Below, piece after piece: positions 27,083-35,757 of a stretch of 64,000 bases of DNA (positions are counted from its first letter, which is position 1; every line of letters begins with the position of its first letter). This DNA comes from Oscillospiraceae bacterium (GTDB lineage Bacteria > Bacillota > Clostridia > Oscillospirales > Oscillospiraceae). A program made the translations under genes and the position numbers. Where the stretch lies: assembly GCA_015067565.1 (NCBI GenBank), contig SVMF01000011.1, positions 1 through 64,000 of the forward strand. The letters are read 5' to 3'. The notes below the pieces were generated by a model. The model had not been told where the DNA came from and searched no databases. It saw only the letters and a program-made list of their open reading frames with translations.

Positions 27083-28225
27083 GTGACTCTTCATGAATAT
27101 TTTGTGCATTTGTTGCAATCCGCACTCACGGGTGACAGACCGTTGCCGAAGCCGGATACGCTTACGTGGCAGGAGATATATGCGATGGCCAAGAAGCACA
27201 GTCTGACCACCATGGTTTTGCAGGCAGCAAATGTGTTTTCACATGAGTTGAATGACGGTTTGTATGAAAAATGGCTCGATCGCAGTACAAAGCTGGTGGC
27301 TAAGTTCGTTAACCAGGAATTTGAGGAGAGCCGGCTGTCTGACTTGTTGGAAAACGCAAAGATTCCGCATATGCTGCTGAAGGGCGCATGGGTGCGGAAT
27401 CTCTTTCCATCACCGCAGCTGCGCGAGATGTCGGATATTGACATTCTGATCCCTGCATCCATGGCGACAAAGGCGCACGATCTTGTCGTTTCTGATGGCT
27501 ACGTGTTCAAGGAAGAATGCACGACATCTCACAACACGGAATATGTGAAGAAGCCGTATCTGATTTTGGAGTTACATACGGCGATGCTCCCCCTGGAGTC
27601 CAGGCAATCAGATTATTACGAAGATATCTGGTCGAAGACAACGAAGATTTCGGACTATCGGCACGAACTCTCCGTTGAGCAGCAGTTTATCTACTGCATT
27701 GCACATATGCACAAGCATTATATTTACTGCGGTATCGGCATCCGCTCCGTTCTTGACATTTTTGTCCTGCTCAAGGCCTATTGCAACCAGTTTGACATCG
27801 AGACGATCCGAAACGAATTCAAAAAGCTTGGTATGGAACAATTTGCCGAGGCGGTATGTCACATTGCGCTTGCTTGGTTCGGCAAAAAAGAATATAAACT
27901 GACAGCTTCAGAGCAGGAAATTGCCGAGGATATTCTGAACAGTGAGACCTACGGTAATCGTAGTTCACGAACCGAGCATATTCTTAAAAATGAAATGAAT
28001 CAGGGCAAGAGCATGCTAAGCGCGAAGCGAAGCTACCTGCGTAGGAGAATGTTCCCGGATTATAATTACATGAAGGGTGTATTTCCCCGGATGATGAAAT
28101 CGCCGATCCTGCTTCCTGTCGGATGGGTCGCAAGGTGGGGAAAAGGCTTGTTCACCAAGAAAGACAGCATGAAAAAGGAACTCATCGAGCTCCGTGAAGC
28201 AGAGAAAAAAATGGAGAGGAGATAG
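27083..28225 (+). CDS. Nucleotidyltransferase family protein (NTP_transf_5 type)
   Basis: The 380-aa protein contains MLLKGAWVRNLF followed by REMSDIDILIPA. This is the polymerase-beta-like nucleotidyltransferase pattern of the NTP_transf_5 family, with the DID metal-binding acidic pair. Such proteins occur in surface glycan and RiPP loci with PqqD and peptidase-like partners; substrates are mostly unknown. It starts with GTG at 27083 after AGGGTGG and ends 4 bp before the capD-like gene, so it is co-transcribed with the polysaccharide genes. Confidence 0.78.
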   Translation: MTLHEYFVHLLQSALTGDRPLPKPDTLTWQEIYAMAKKHSLTTMVLQAANVFSHELNDGLYEKWLDRSTKLVAKFVNQEFEESRLSDLLENAKIPHMLLKGAWVRNLFPSPQLREMSDIDILIPASMATKAHDLVVSDGYVFKEECTTSHNTEYVKKPYLILELHTAMLPLESRQSDYYEDIWSKTTKISDYRHELSVEQQFIYCIAHMHKHYIYCGIGIRSVLDIFVLLKAYCNQFDIETIRNEFKKLGMEQFAEAVCHIALAWFGKKEYKLTASEQEIAEDILNSETYGNRSSRTEHILKNEMNQGKSMLSAKRSYLRRRMFPDYNYMKGVFPRMMKSPILLPVGWVARWGKGLFTKKDSMKKELIELREAEKKMERR

Positions 28226-28229
28226 AACA

Positions 28230-30101
28230 ATGAGCGAAATGACCGCCTTTGACAAGAGAAAAAAAATCGTTCGAGTGATCTGTCTGCTCTTCGTAGATGC
28301 ATTCATGATCATCCTCTCCGCCATGCTTGCGCTTTTGATCCGCTTTGACTTTTCGCCTGCCGCTGCAACCGTTTATGTAACAAACCTTTATATCTACCTG
28401 CCGTTCTTTGTTGTCATGAGTATTGGCATCTTTGTTCCCATGAAACTATATAACAGTCTCTGGGAGTTTGCAAGTATTGCCGAGATGCTGCACATTGTTT
28501 ATGCAACAACGGCAGTGGCTCTTCTTCAGACTTTTGCCATCGTGATTGGCCTTTTAGACCTGCCGCTGAGCTATCCAATCCTTAACTGGTTATTCTTGTC
28601 GGCGCTGATTCTGGCCTCTCGTTTTTCCTATCGACTGCTGAGAAACAGCAAGGGTCGCGATCACAGAAAGGACAAGAAGCAGAAGCGCACCATGCTCATC
28701 GGTGCCGGCGATGCCGGAATGCTCGTACTGCGTGAGTTTCAGACGAGTGTGAACTCGGAAAATCTTGTTGTGTGCGTGGTCGATGACAATGCACAAAAGC
28801 GCGGAAGTTATCTGCGTAATGTCAAGATTTGCGGTACCCGAAAGGACATTGTCCGTCTGGCCGTGGAGTACGACATCGAAGAGATCGTTTTTGCAATCCC
28901 GACCGCGTCGACCCGCGACCGTAAGGAGATCCTGTCCTACTGCCAGCAGAGCGGATGCAAGCTGAAGATTCTGCCCGGCATTTTCCAGTTGGCCAATGGT
29001 GAGGTCAGTGTTCAGAAGATCCGCGACGTGGACATTTTGGACCTTCTTGGGCGCGATAGCGTACAGGTCGATATGTCAGAAATTTCTCAGATGCTCTATG
29101 ACAAGGTCGTCTTGGTAACGGGTGGGGGAGGATCGATCGGAAGCGAATTGTGCCGACAAATCGCCAAGCACGATCCCAAGCAGCTTATCATTTTTGATAT
29201 TTACGAGAACAACGCGTATGAAATTCAGCAGGAGTTGCGTAGAGCACTCCCGCAGCTGAATCTGGTGACACTCATTGGTTCGGTGCGAGATACAGAGCGT
29301 ATAAATTCCGTTTTCAAGCAGTATCGTCCACAGGTTATCTTCCACGCTGCTGCGCACAAGCATGTGCCGCTGATGGAGGACAGCCCCAACGAGGCGATCA
29401 AGAACAATGTCTTTGGTACATATCATGTGGCTAAGGCTGCTGCCGTTTACAATGCGGAAACCTTTGTTCTGATTTCGACCGATAAGGCTGTCAATCCGAC
29501 CAATATCATGGGCGCATCTAAACGTATCTGTGAGATGATCGTTCAGATGATGGCAAATTCCTCGTCGACGAAGTTCGTTGCCGTTCGTTTCGGCAATGTT
29601 CTGGGCAGCAACGGAAGCGTCATTCCACTGTTCAAGAAGCAGATCGAAGAGGGTGGCCCCGTTACCGTGACCCATCCCGATATTATCCGTTTCTTTATGA
29701 CGATTCCAGAGGCGGTTTCGCTTGTCCTGCAGGCAGGTGTCTATGCCGATCGGGGTGAAATTTTCGTTCTGGATATGGGTGAGCCCGTCCGCATCGACGA
29801 TCTTGCAAGAAACCTGATCCGGCTGTCGGGATTTGAACCTGACATTGACATCGAGGTCAAATATACCGGTCTGCGTCCGGGTGAGAAGCTCTTCGAGGAA
29901 ATGCTTATGAACGAAGAGGGGCTGCGTACGACGGCAAATGAGCTGATCCACATAGGCCAACCACTCGAACTCAACGATACAAGCTTTGCAAAACAGCTTG
30001 TGAAGCTCGAAAAAGCCTGCAACCAGAATTCCGGGGAAGTATTTGCGATGGTTGCAGATATTGTCCCGACTTACAAGAAGAAAACTGCCGTACAGAAATA
30101 A
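28230..30101 (+). CDS. CapD/PglF-like nucleoside-diphosphate sugar 4,6-dehydratase
   Basis: The 623-aa membrane protein has four N-terminal transmembrane helices (about 15-125), a Rossmann sensor-like domain (TMLIGAGDAGM), and an extended SDR domain with VTGGGGSIGSELC and KHVPLMEDSP. The family converts UDP-GlcNAc to a 4-keto-6-deoxy sugar at the inner membrane face, the first step to bacillosamine-type or FucNAc-type sugars. No sugar aminotransferase is seen in the window, so the next step is open. GAGAGGAG precedes ATG 28230. Confidence 0.88.
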   Translation: MSEMTAFDKRKKIVRVICLLFVDAFMIILSAMLALLIRFDFSPAAATVYVTNLYIYLPFFVVMSIGIFVPMKLYNSLWEFASIAEMLHIVYATTAVALLQTFAIVIGLLDLPLSYPILNWLFLSALILASRFSYRLLRNSKGRDHRKDKKQKRTMLIGAGDAGMLVLREFQTSVNSENLVVCVVDDNAQKRGSYLRNVKICGTRKDIVRLAVEYDIEEIVFAIPTASTRDRKEILSYCQQSGCKLKILPGIFQLANGEVSVQKIRDVDILDLLGRDSVQVDMSEISQMLYDKVVLVTGGGGSIGSELCRQIAKHDPKQLIIFDIYENNAYEIQQELRRALPQLNLVTLIGSVRDTERINSVFKQYRPQVIFHAAAHKHVPLMEDSPNEAIKNNVFGTYHVAKAAAVYNAETFVLISTDKAVNPTNIMGASKRICEMIVQMMANSSSTKFVAVRFGNVLGSNGSVIPLFKKQIEEGGPVTVTHPDIIRFFMTIPEAVSLVLQAGVYADRGEIFVLDMGEPVRIDDLARNLIRLSGFEPDIDIEVKYTGLRPGEKLFEEMLMNEEGLRTTANELIHIGQPLELNDTSFAKQLVKLEKACNQNSGEVFAMVADIVPTYKKKTAVQK

Positions 30102-30116
30102 AACGGAGGGAAGAAT

Positions 30117-30875
30117 ATGGATTTGAATTTGAATCACAAGAGTGTTTTGCTTGTCGGTGCGAGCAAGGGCATCGGTAAGGCCATTGCGCTTGGATTCGCT
30201 GCCGAACAGTGTAAAATCGTTGCAATTGCCCGTACAGAGGATCTGCTGCGGCAGCTTCAGGAGGAAGCCTTGGCCGCAGGAGCTGAATCGTTCCACTATG
30301 TGGTTGCAGACCTGATGGGCTGCGACACGAAGGAGCTTGCACAGAGCTTGTTGGATACGTACGGAACTTTTGATATTGTGGTACATAATGTTGGCGGCTC
30401 TTTGGTCAGCCGCAATCACCTCGGCGGCGCAGAGGAGTGGAATGAGGCGTTGAAATTCAATGCAATTGCTTCCATCGATATGAACAGCCGTTTGATTCCT
30501 CCCATGGTGGAACGCGGCTCCGGCAGAGTCATCCATATTTCTTCCATTTCTGCATTGATGCTTCGTGGGAATCCGCTTTATGCTTCGGCAAAGGCATTTT
30601 TGAATGCATATGTCACGACAGTCGGCAGACAACTGGCTCCCTCGGGTGTGCTTCTGACATCTGTCATGCCGGGTGCCGTTTCCTTTGAAGGAAGCTACTG
30701 GGACAAATTTGTCAAGGAAGGACATCCGCGCGTGGATGATTTCCTCCGACATCACCAGGCAATCAATCGCTTCGGCTCTCCCGAGGAGATTGCCAATGTC
30801 GTTTTGTTTATGGCCAGTGACAAGTCTTCGTTTATGCCTGCTACCAACATTCCAGTTGATGGCGCAAATATGTAA
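30117..30875 (+). CDS. SDR family oxidoreductase
   Basis: This 252-aa classical short-chain dehydrogenase has the cofactor loop VGASKGIGKA near residue 13, the HNVGG segment, a serine in ISSISA, and the catalytic YASAK pair. The C-terminus ATNIPVDGANM is typical of the family. Set between a nucleotide-sugar dehydratase and an initiating sugar transferase, it probably reduces or oxidises a sugar intermediate. The substrate is unknown. Confidence 0.85.
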   Translation: MDLNLNHKSVLLVGASKGIGKAIALGFAAEQCKIVAIARTEDLLRQLQEEALAAGAESFHYVVADLMGCDTKELAQSLLDTYGTFDIVVHNVGGSLVSRNHLGGAEEWNEALKFNAIASIDMNSRLIPPMVERGSGRVIHISSISALMLRGNPLYASAKAFLNAYVTTVGRQLAPSGVLLTSVMPGAVSFEGSYWDKFVKEGHPRVDDFLRHHQAINRFGSPEEIANVVLFMASDKSSFMPATNIPVDGANM

Positions 30876-30886
30876 GGGTGAATGCT

Positions 30887-31546
30887 ATGAAGAGACTTTT
30901 GGATATTATTTTCAGTCTGATCGGCTTGATCCTTTTCTCCCCGATCTTTTTGATCCTCTCGCTTATGATCGTCATTGACTCCAGAGGCGGCGTGTTCTTC
31001 CGCGGCGTCCGTGTCGGCCTGAACGGTAAGGATTTCCGTATTTTCAAGTTCCGCAGCATGATCCCCGATTGCGAGGGAAAGGGTAAGTGGAATGTCGGCG
31101 ACAATGATGACCGTATCACAAAGGTCGGTCATTTCCTGCGCAAGAGCAAGCTCGATGAGCTACCTCAGTTGATCAATGTTCTGATCGGTAATATGAGCTT
31201 CGTCGGCCCTCGTCCGGAGCTGCGTGTGTATGTCGATCAGTACACCGAGGAGGAGAAGGCCATCCTCGAGCGCAAACCCGGCATCACCGACTGGGCCTCC
31301 ATCACGAACTTCGAACAGTTCAAGGGCTTTACCGAAGCTGAGGACCCCGATGCCTATTACATGAATTATGTTCGTCCGCTGAAGCTTAAGCTGCAGCTGT
31401 ACTATGCGGAGCATCATTCTCTTTGGGATGATATTCGCTGCGTTGCATGGACAGTTTATAAGGTTGCTACCCGTTCGCAGAAACTGCCGAAGGAGATTGC
31501 CAAGATCGTAGAAGAGTATCAGGCATCGTTGTCGGTGAAGGCATAA
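30887..31546 (+). CDS. Initiating sugar transferase (polyprenyl phosphate hexose-1-phosphate transferase, PglC type)
   Basis: The product of 219 aa has one N-terminal membrane helix (LLDIIFSLIGLILFSPIF) followed by the bacterial sugar transferase domain: KFRSM near residue 45, KSKLDELPQL, and SFVGPRPE. The family transfers a phospho-sugar to undecaprenyl phosphate and starts repeat-unit assembly. The short monotopic form resembles PglC/WcaJ C-domains. GTG at 30878 is an alternative start, but AAGGGTG is better placed for ATG 30887. Confidence 0.9.
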   Translation: MKRLLDIIFSLIGLILFSPIFLILSLMIVIDSRGGVFFRGVRVGLNGKDFRIFKFRSMIPDCEGKGKWNVGDNDDRITKVGHFLRKSKLDELPQLINVLIGNMSFVGPRPELRVYVDQYTEEEKAILERKPGITDWASITNFEQFKGFTEAEDPDAYYMNYVRPLKLKLQLYYAEHHSLWDDIRCVAWTVYKVATRSQKLPKEIAKIVEEYQASLSVKA

Positions 31547-31565
31547 ATTTCAGGGGGATGATTCA

Positions 31566-32420
31566 ATGATTAGTTCTCATTTGGCATGGTTGATACGCAG
31601 ACACGGCGTGGAAATGACGCATCTGTCCGGCGGTAGCCATATTGCTTCGATTTTATCTGTGGCAGACATCGTTGCTGTTTTATACAGCGATGTCCTTCAC
31701 TTTGATTGCAAGAACCCAAAGCTTGCCGAGCGTGACCGCTTCATTTTAAGCAAGGGCCATGCCGGCGCAGCCATTTACGCTGCTTTGGCCGAAAGTGGAT
31801 TCTTCTCCACCGAAGAGCTCAAAACACATTATCAAAACGGAAGCCGTCTTTCCGGTCATGTTTCTCATAAGGGTGTACCCGGTGTCGAGTTTTCGACCGG
31901 TTCTCTGGGCCATGGCCTGCCGGTAGCTGCTGGTATGGCACATGCAGCGAAGCTGGACGCAAAACAACATCGTGTCTATGTTGTTATGGGGGACGGCGAG
32001 TGTGATGAGGGTTCCGTCTGGGAGGCAGCGATGTATGCCAACCATTACGGACTGAATAACCTTGTTGCGATCATAGACCACAACAAGATGCAGAGTCTGG
32101 ATTATTGCGAAAATACGATGAAACTGTCACCTTTTGCCGAAAAGTGGCGCAGCTTTGGTTGGAATTGCCTCGAAATTGACGGCCATGATCATGATGAACT
32201 GCGTGCCGCATTCGAGGATGCGAAAAATTCGGACAAGCCGACAGCGATCATTGCCAATACCGTCAAGGGCAAGGGCATTTCCTTCATGGAATTTGATATT
32301 TTATGGCATTATCGCTTCCCACATGACGGTTGGGAATATGATGGTGCGCTGAAAGAGCTGCATGCCCAGATGCCGAAAGGCTTGAGCGATCCTTACGAAA
32401 AGGAGGCGGAGAATGCATGA
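31566..32420 (+). CDS. Transketolase, N-terminal (TPP-binding) subunit
   Basis: The 284-aa protein covers the thiamine-diphosphate domain of transketolase. It has the SKGHAG segment, the GSLGHGLPVAAGMA segment, and the TPP motif GDGECDEGSVWEA with downstream NLVAIIDHNKMQ. Its partner gene follows with a 4-bp overlap. A transketolase split in two occurs in many bacteria; here it sits inside the polysaccharide locus beside an SDR. A role in making an unusual sugar is more likely than general pentose-phosphate metabolism, though this is inference. Confidence 0.9.
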   Translation: MISSHLAWLIRRHGVEMTHLSGGSHIASILSVADIVAVLYSDVLHFDCKNPKLAERDRFILSKGHAGAAIYAALAESGFFSTEELKTHYQNGSRLSGHVSHKGVPGVEFSTGSLGHGLPVAAGMAHAAKLDAKQHRVYVVMGDGECDEGSVWEAAMYANHYGLNNLVAIIDHNKMQSLDYCENTMKLSPFAEKWRSFGWNCLEIDGHDHDELRAAFEDAKNSDKPTAIIANTVKGKGISFMEFDILWHYRFPHDGWEYDGALKELHAQMPKGLSDPYEKEAENA

Positions 32421-33331
32421 GAGGCAGAACCATCGACACGATCCTTTCGCTTGCTAAGCAAGATCGTGATGTATTACTTGTAACGGGTGATCTTGGCTTC
32501 GGTGTGCTGAAGCCTTACTGGGAGGGGGTTCCAAACCAGTTCCTGAACGCAGGTATTGCAGAGCAGAATTTGACCGGTTTGGCTGCCGGTATGGCCTTGG
32601 AAGGGAAAACCGTTTTTACTTACTCTATTGGCAATTTCCCGACCCTTCGCTGCTACGAGCAGATCCGCAATGACTGTGCATACCATAATGCAAATGTCAA
32701 GGTTATCTGTGTCGGAGGTGGCTTTGTTTATGGCTCGTTGGGCATGAGCCACCACGCAACGGAGGACATTTCAGCTCTTCGCGCCCTGCCAAATGTCACT
32801 GTCTTGGCGCCTGCCGATGCGGACGAGGCTGAGGCCTGTGTTCGTGCGATGTATGAAACGCCAGGAACGTTCTATCTGCGCCTCGGCCGGGGTGGTGAGC
32901 CAATGGTGCGTGAGAGTCTGCCACCCTTCGAGATCGGAAAAGCGCTCAAGGCGCGCGACGGCGAACGTGTTGTCATTTTCTCCACGGGTGCTATTTTTGA
33001 CGAGGTACAAGGTGCTATCGAGCTTCTTAAGAACGAAGTTTCTCCAGCCGCCTACACCTTCCCGACGGTCAAGCCCATCGACGCAGCTTGCATCGAGGGA
33101 TGTGCAAAAAAATATGACCTCATTGTCACAGTGGAAGAAAATACTGTCATTGGCGGCTTCGGAAGTGCGGTCGCAGAGGTTTTGGCACGCAAATCCTGCC
33201 ATGCAAGGCAGCTTATGATCGGAATCGAGGACACCTACTCCTCGATCGTTGGTACACAAAAATATTTGCGTGATCACTATGGCATCAGCGCCGAGAGAAT
33301 CTCGCAGAGAATAAGGGATGCATTGAAGTGA
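32417..33331 (+). CDS. Transketolase, C-terminal subunit
   Basis: The 304-aa protein matches the pyrimidine-binding and C-terminal domains of transketolase/DXS-type enzymes, with NAGIAEQNLTGLAAGMA containing the conserved Glu that activates TPP, and a VEENTVIGGFGSAVAE segment. With the preceding subunit it should form a complete enzyme. Its stop overlaps the next glycosyltransferase start (GTGA), so the pair is fully embedded in the operon. Confidence 0.9.
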   Translation: MRGRTIDTILSLAKQDRDVLLVTGDLGFGVLKPYWEGVPNQFLNAGIAEQNLTGLAAGMALEGKTVFTYSIGNFPTLRCYEQIRNDCAYHNANVKVICVGGGFVYGSLGMSHHATEDISALRALPNVTVLAPADADEAEACVRAMYETPGTFYLRLGRGGEPMVRESLPPFEIGKALKARDGERVVIFSTGAIFDEVQGAIELLKNEVSPAAYTFPTVKPIDAACIEGCAKKYDLIVTVEENTVIGGFGSAVAEVLARKSCHARQLMIGIEDTYSSIVGTQKYLRDHYGISAERISQRIRDALK

Positions 33332-34449
33332 GCAGATTATTGATTCTTGCCAATGATTACAAAACTTTGGCGAATTTTCGCACGGAACTCATTGAGCGTC
33401 TTTTGTCTGTCGGCCATGAGGTGATTTTAAGCCTTCCCGACAATGAGAAAAATAAAAATTTTGCCGATATGGGTTGTAAAATTGTAACTGCGCCCATCTC
33501 GCGACATGGTACAAATCCTCTGAAGGAGCTCAAACTCATCCGCGCGTATAAAAAGCAGATGAAGGAGCTGAAACCGGACTGCGTCCTGACCTTTACAGTC
33601 AAGCCGAATATTTACGGAAGCATTGCCGCAGCAGCGTTGAAGATTCCTTATATCAACAATATTACGGGTCTTGGCAGCGTAATGCAGTCCGAAAGCCTGC
33701 TGAAAAAGTTAATGCTTCAGCTGCAGAAATATGCCTACCGCAAATCGTCCTGCGTATTCTTCCAAAACAACGGAAATCTAACGTATTTTACATCCAAGGG
33801 CATCGTCAAAAAGAATGCAAAACTTTTGCCCGGCTCGGGTGTCAATTTGAATCTACATATGTTTTCCGATTATCCCTCGGAAGAGCCGTTTGTTGATTTT
33901 GCTATCGTCTCACGCTTGCGCAAGGATAAAGGCTTTGATGAATTCTTTACCATGGCAGATGCGTTGCTGCCGAAATATAAAAACATCCGTTTCCATGTTG
34001 TCGGCTGGATCGAGGAAGATCATTACCGCGCGATCCTGGAGCGATATGAGGACGAGCCTCGTATGATCTATCACGGTGAAACGACGCAGCAGCAGGTGCA
34101 TGATATTCTGCATTCGTGCCACTGCCTGATCCACCCGTCTTACCATGAAGGTATGGCTAATGTTCTGATGGAGGCTGCTGCCGCAGGCAGACCCGCCCTC
34201 GTGAGCGACATTCACGGCTGCAAAGAGGGTGTAGACCACGGTGAATCCGGCTTCACTTTCAAGGTACGAGATGCAGAGTCATTGAAACAATGTGTGGAAT
34301 TGTATCTGCAGCAAGGCGAGGAAGAGCATCGTCTGATGGGCAAGAAGGCTCGCAAAAAGATGGAAACAGAATTTGACAGAGAAATTGTTATTCAAAAATA
34401 TATGGAACAGCTTGAGCTTATCACTGCTCCAAAAGTGGAGGTATCGTAA
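33328..34449 (+). CDS. GT4 family glycosyltransferase (PglA-like)
   Basis: This 373-aa GT-B enzyme begins with a typical acceptor domain (LILANDYKTLANFR) and has the nucleotide-sugar site HPSYHEGMANVLMEAAAAG in the C-terminal domain. The N-terminal segments TFTVKPNIYGS and NNITGLGSV resemble PglA/CapM-type enzymes that add the second sugar to a lipid-linked amino sugar. It starts with GTG. Confidence 0.88.
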   Translation: MSRLLILANDYKTLANFRTELIERLLSVGHEVILSLPDNEKNKNFADMGCKIVTAPISRHGTNPLKELKLIRAYKKQMKELKPDCVLTFTVKPNIYGSIAAAALKIPYINNITGLGSVMQSESLLKKLMLQLQKYAYRKSSCVFFQNNGNLTYFTSKGIVKKNAKLLPGSGVNLNLHMFSDYPSEEPFVDFAIVSRLRKDKGFDEFFTMADALLPKYKNIRFHVVGWIEEDHYRAILERYEDEPRMIYHGETTQQQVHDILHSCHCLIHPSYHEGMANVLMEAAAAGRPALVSDIHGCKEGVDHGESGFTFKVRDAESLKQCVELYLQQGEEEHRLMGKKARKKMETEFDREIVIQKYMEQLELITAPKVEVS

Positions 34450-35756
34450 TGTCTCTTTATGGAAGAATCGTTGCTCGTGAAGATAAGATCGCCCTGGTAG
34501 GTCTGGGCTATGTGGGTATGCCGATCGCTGTCGCATTCTCCAAGAAGGTGGATGTCATCGGTTATGACCTGAATGAAGCGAAAATCAATCTCTACCGCAA
34601 CGGTATTGACCCGACCAACGAGGTCGGAAATGATGCCATCAAGGCTTGCAGCGTTGAATTTACCGCTGATGAAAGCAAGCTCCGTGAGGCTAAGTTCCTG
34701 ATCGTTGCTGTTCCGACCCCCGTGAACGACGACCATACACCTGATCTGAGTCCGGTTGAGGGCGCAAGCCGTATTGTTGGCAGAAACCTGCAAAAGGGAA
34801 GCATCGTTGTTTTTGAGTCAACTGTATATCCCGGCGTCACGGAGGATGTCTGTGTTCCCATCTTAGAGGCAGAGTCCGGACTCAAGTGCGGTGTGGACTT
34901 TAAGGTCGGCTATTCTCCCGAGCGAATCAACCCGGGCGATAAGATCCACCGTCTTGAGACCATCACGAAGATCGTTTCCGGTATGGATGAAGAGACTCTC
35001 GATGAGGTTGCAAAGGTTTATGAGCTTGTTGTGGACGCAGGCGTTCACCGCGCCGAATCCATTAAGGTCGCTGAGGCCGCTAAAGTCATCGAAAACAGTC
35101 AGCGCGATATCAATATTGCCTTCATGAACGAGCTTTCCATCATTTTCAATAAGATGGGTATTGATACCAAATCCGTCCTGGAAGCAGCCGGCACGAAGTG
35201 GAATTTCCTAAAGTTCCAGCCGGGTCTGGTTGGCGGCCATTGCATTGGTGTCGATCCGTACTATCTGACTTATAAGGCCGAGCAGCTTGGATATCATTCC
35301 CAGATCATTCTGGCAGGCCGCCGTATCAACGACGATATGGGCAAATACTGCGCAGAAAACCTGGTCAAGAAACTGATCCAGGCCGATGTGCCGGTCAAGA
35401 ATGCCCGTGTGGCGATCCTTGGCTTTACCTTCAAGGAGAATTGCCCCGATACCAGAAATACCAAGATCATCGACATTTATAACGAACTCAAGGAGTACGG
35501 CATTACGGCAGTAATCGCTGATCCCGCCGCAGACAGCGACGAGGCTAAGCGCCTTTATGGCATTGATTTTGTTGATATTTCTGAAATTTCCGACATGGAC
35601 GCAGTTATTTTGGCTGTTGCACATGAGGAGTTCAAGGCATTGGGTGTAGCTCAGATCGAACAGCTCTTCAAAAAGGGCGCTACGAAGGTTCTTCTTGACC
35701 TGAAGGGTATTCTGGACAAGAAGCAATTCACGGATTATCTGTATTGGAGACTTTGA
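34449..35756 (+). CDS. Nucleotide-sugar 6-dehydrogenase (TviB/WbpO-like)
   Basis: The 435-aa protein belongs to the UDP-glucose/GDP-mannose dehydrogenase family, with GLGYVGMPIA near residue 18, the Pro-rich VPTPVNDDHTPDL segment, and the catalytic Cys in GGHCIGVDPYYL. It resembles the TviB/WbpO branch, which oxidises UDP-GlcNAc or UDP-GalNAc at C6 to the uronic acid. The next gene is a TviC/WbpP-like 4-epimerase, matching the two-enzyme route to UDP-GalNAcA in Vi antigen synthesis. The exact substrate is inferred from this pairing. Confidence 0.87.
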   Translation: MSLYGRIVAREDKIALVGLGYVGMPIAVAFSKKVDVIGYDLNEAKINLYRNGIDPTNEVGNDAIKACSVEFTADESKLREAKFLIVAVPTPVNDDHTPDLSPVEGASRIVGRNLQKGSIVVFESTVYPGVTEDVCVPILEAESGLKCGVDFKVGYSPERINPGDKIHRLETITKIVSGMDEETLDEVAKVYELVVDAGVHRAESIKVAEAAKVIENSQRDINIAFMNELSIIFNKMGIDTKSVLEAAGTKWNFLKFQPGLVGGHCIGVDPYYLTYKAEQLGYHSQIILAGRRINDDMGKYCAENLVKKLIQADVPVKNARVAILGFTFKENCPDTRNTKIIDIYNELKEYGITAVIADPAADSDEAKRLYGIDFVDISEISDMDAVILAVAHEEFKALGVAQIEQLFKKGATKVLLDLKGILDKKQFTDYLYWRL

Positions 35757-35757
35757 T

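Noticed and set aside
29076..30755. 559-codon minus-strand open frame opposite the capD-like and SDR genes
   Set aside because: It spans the boundary of two clear plus-strand genes and has no family features.
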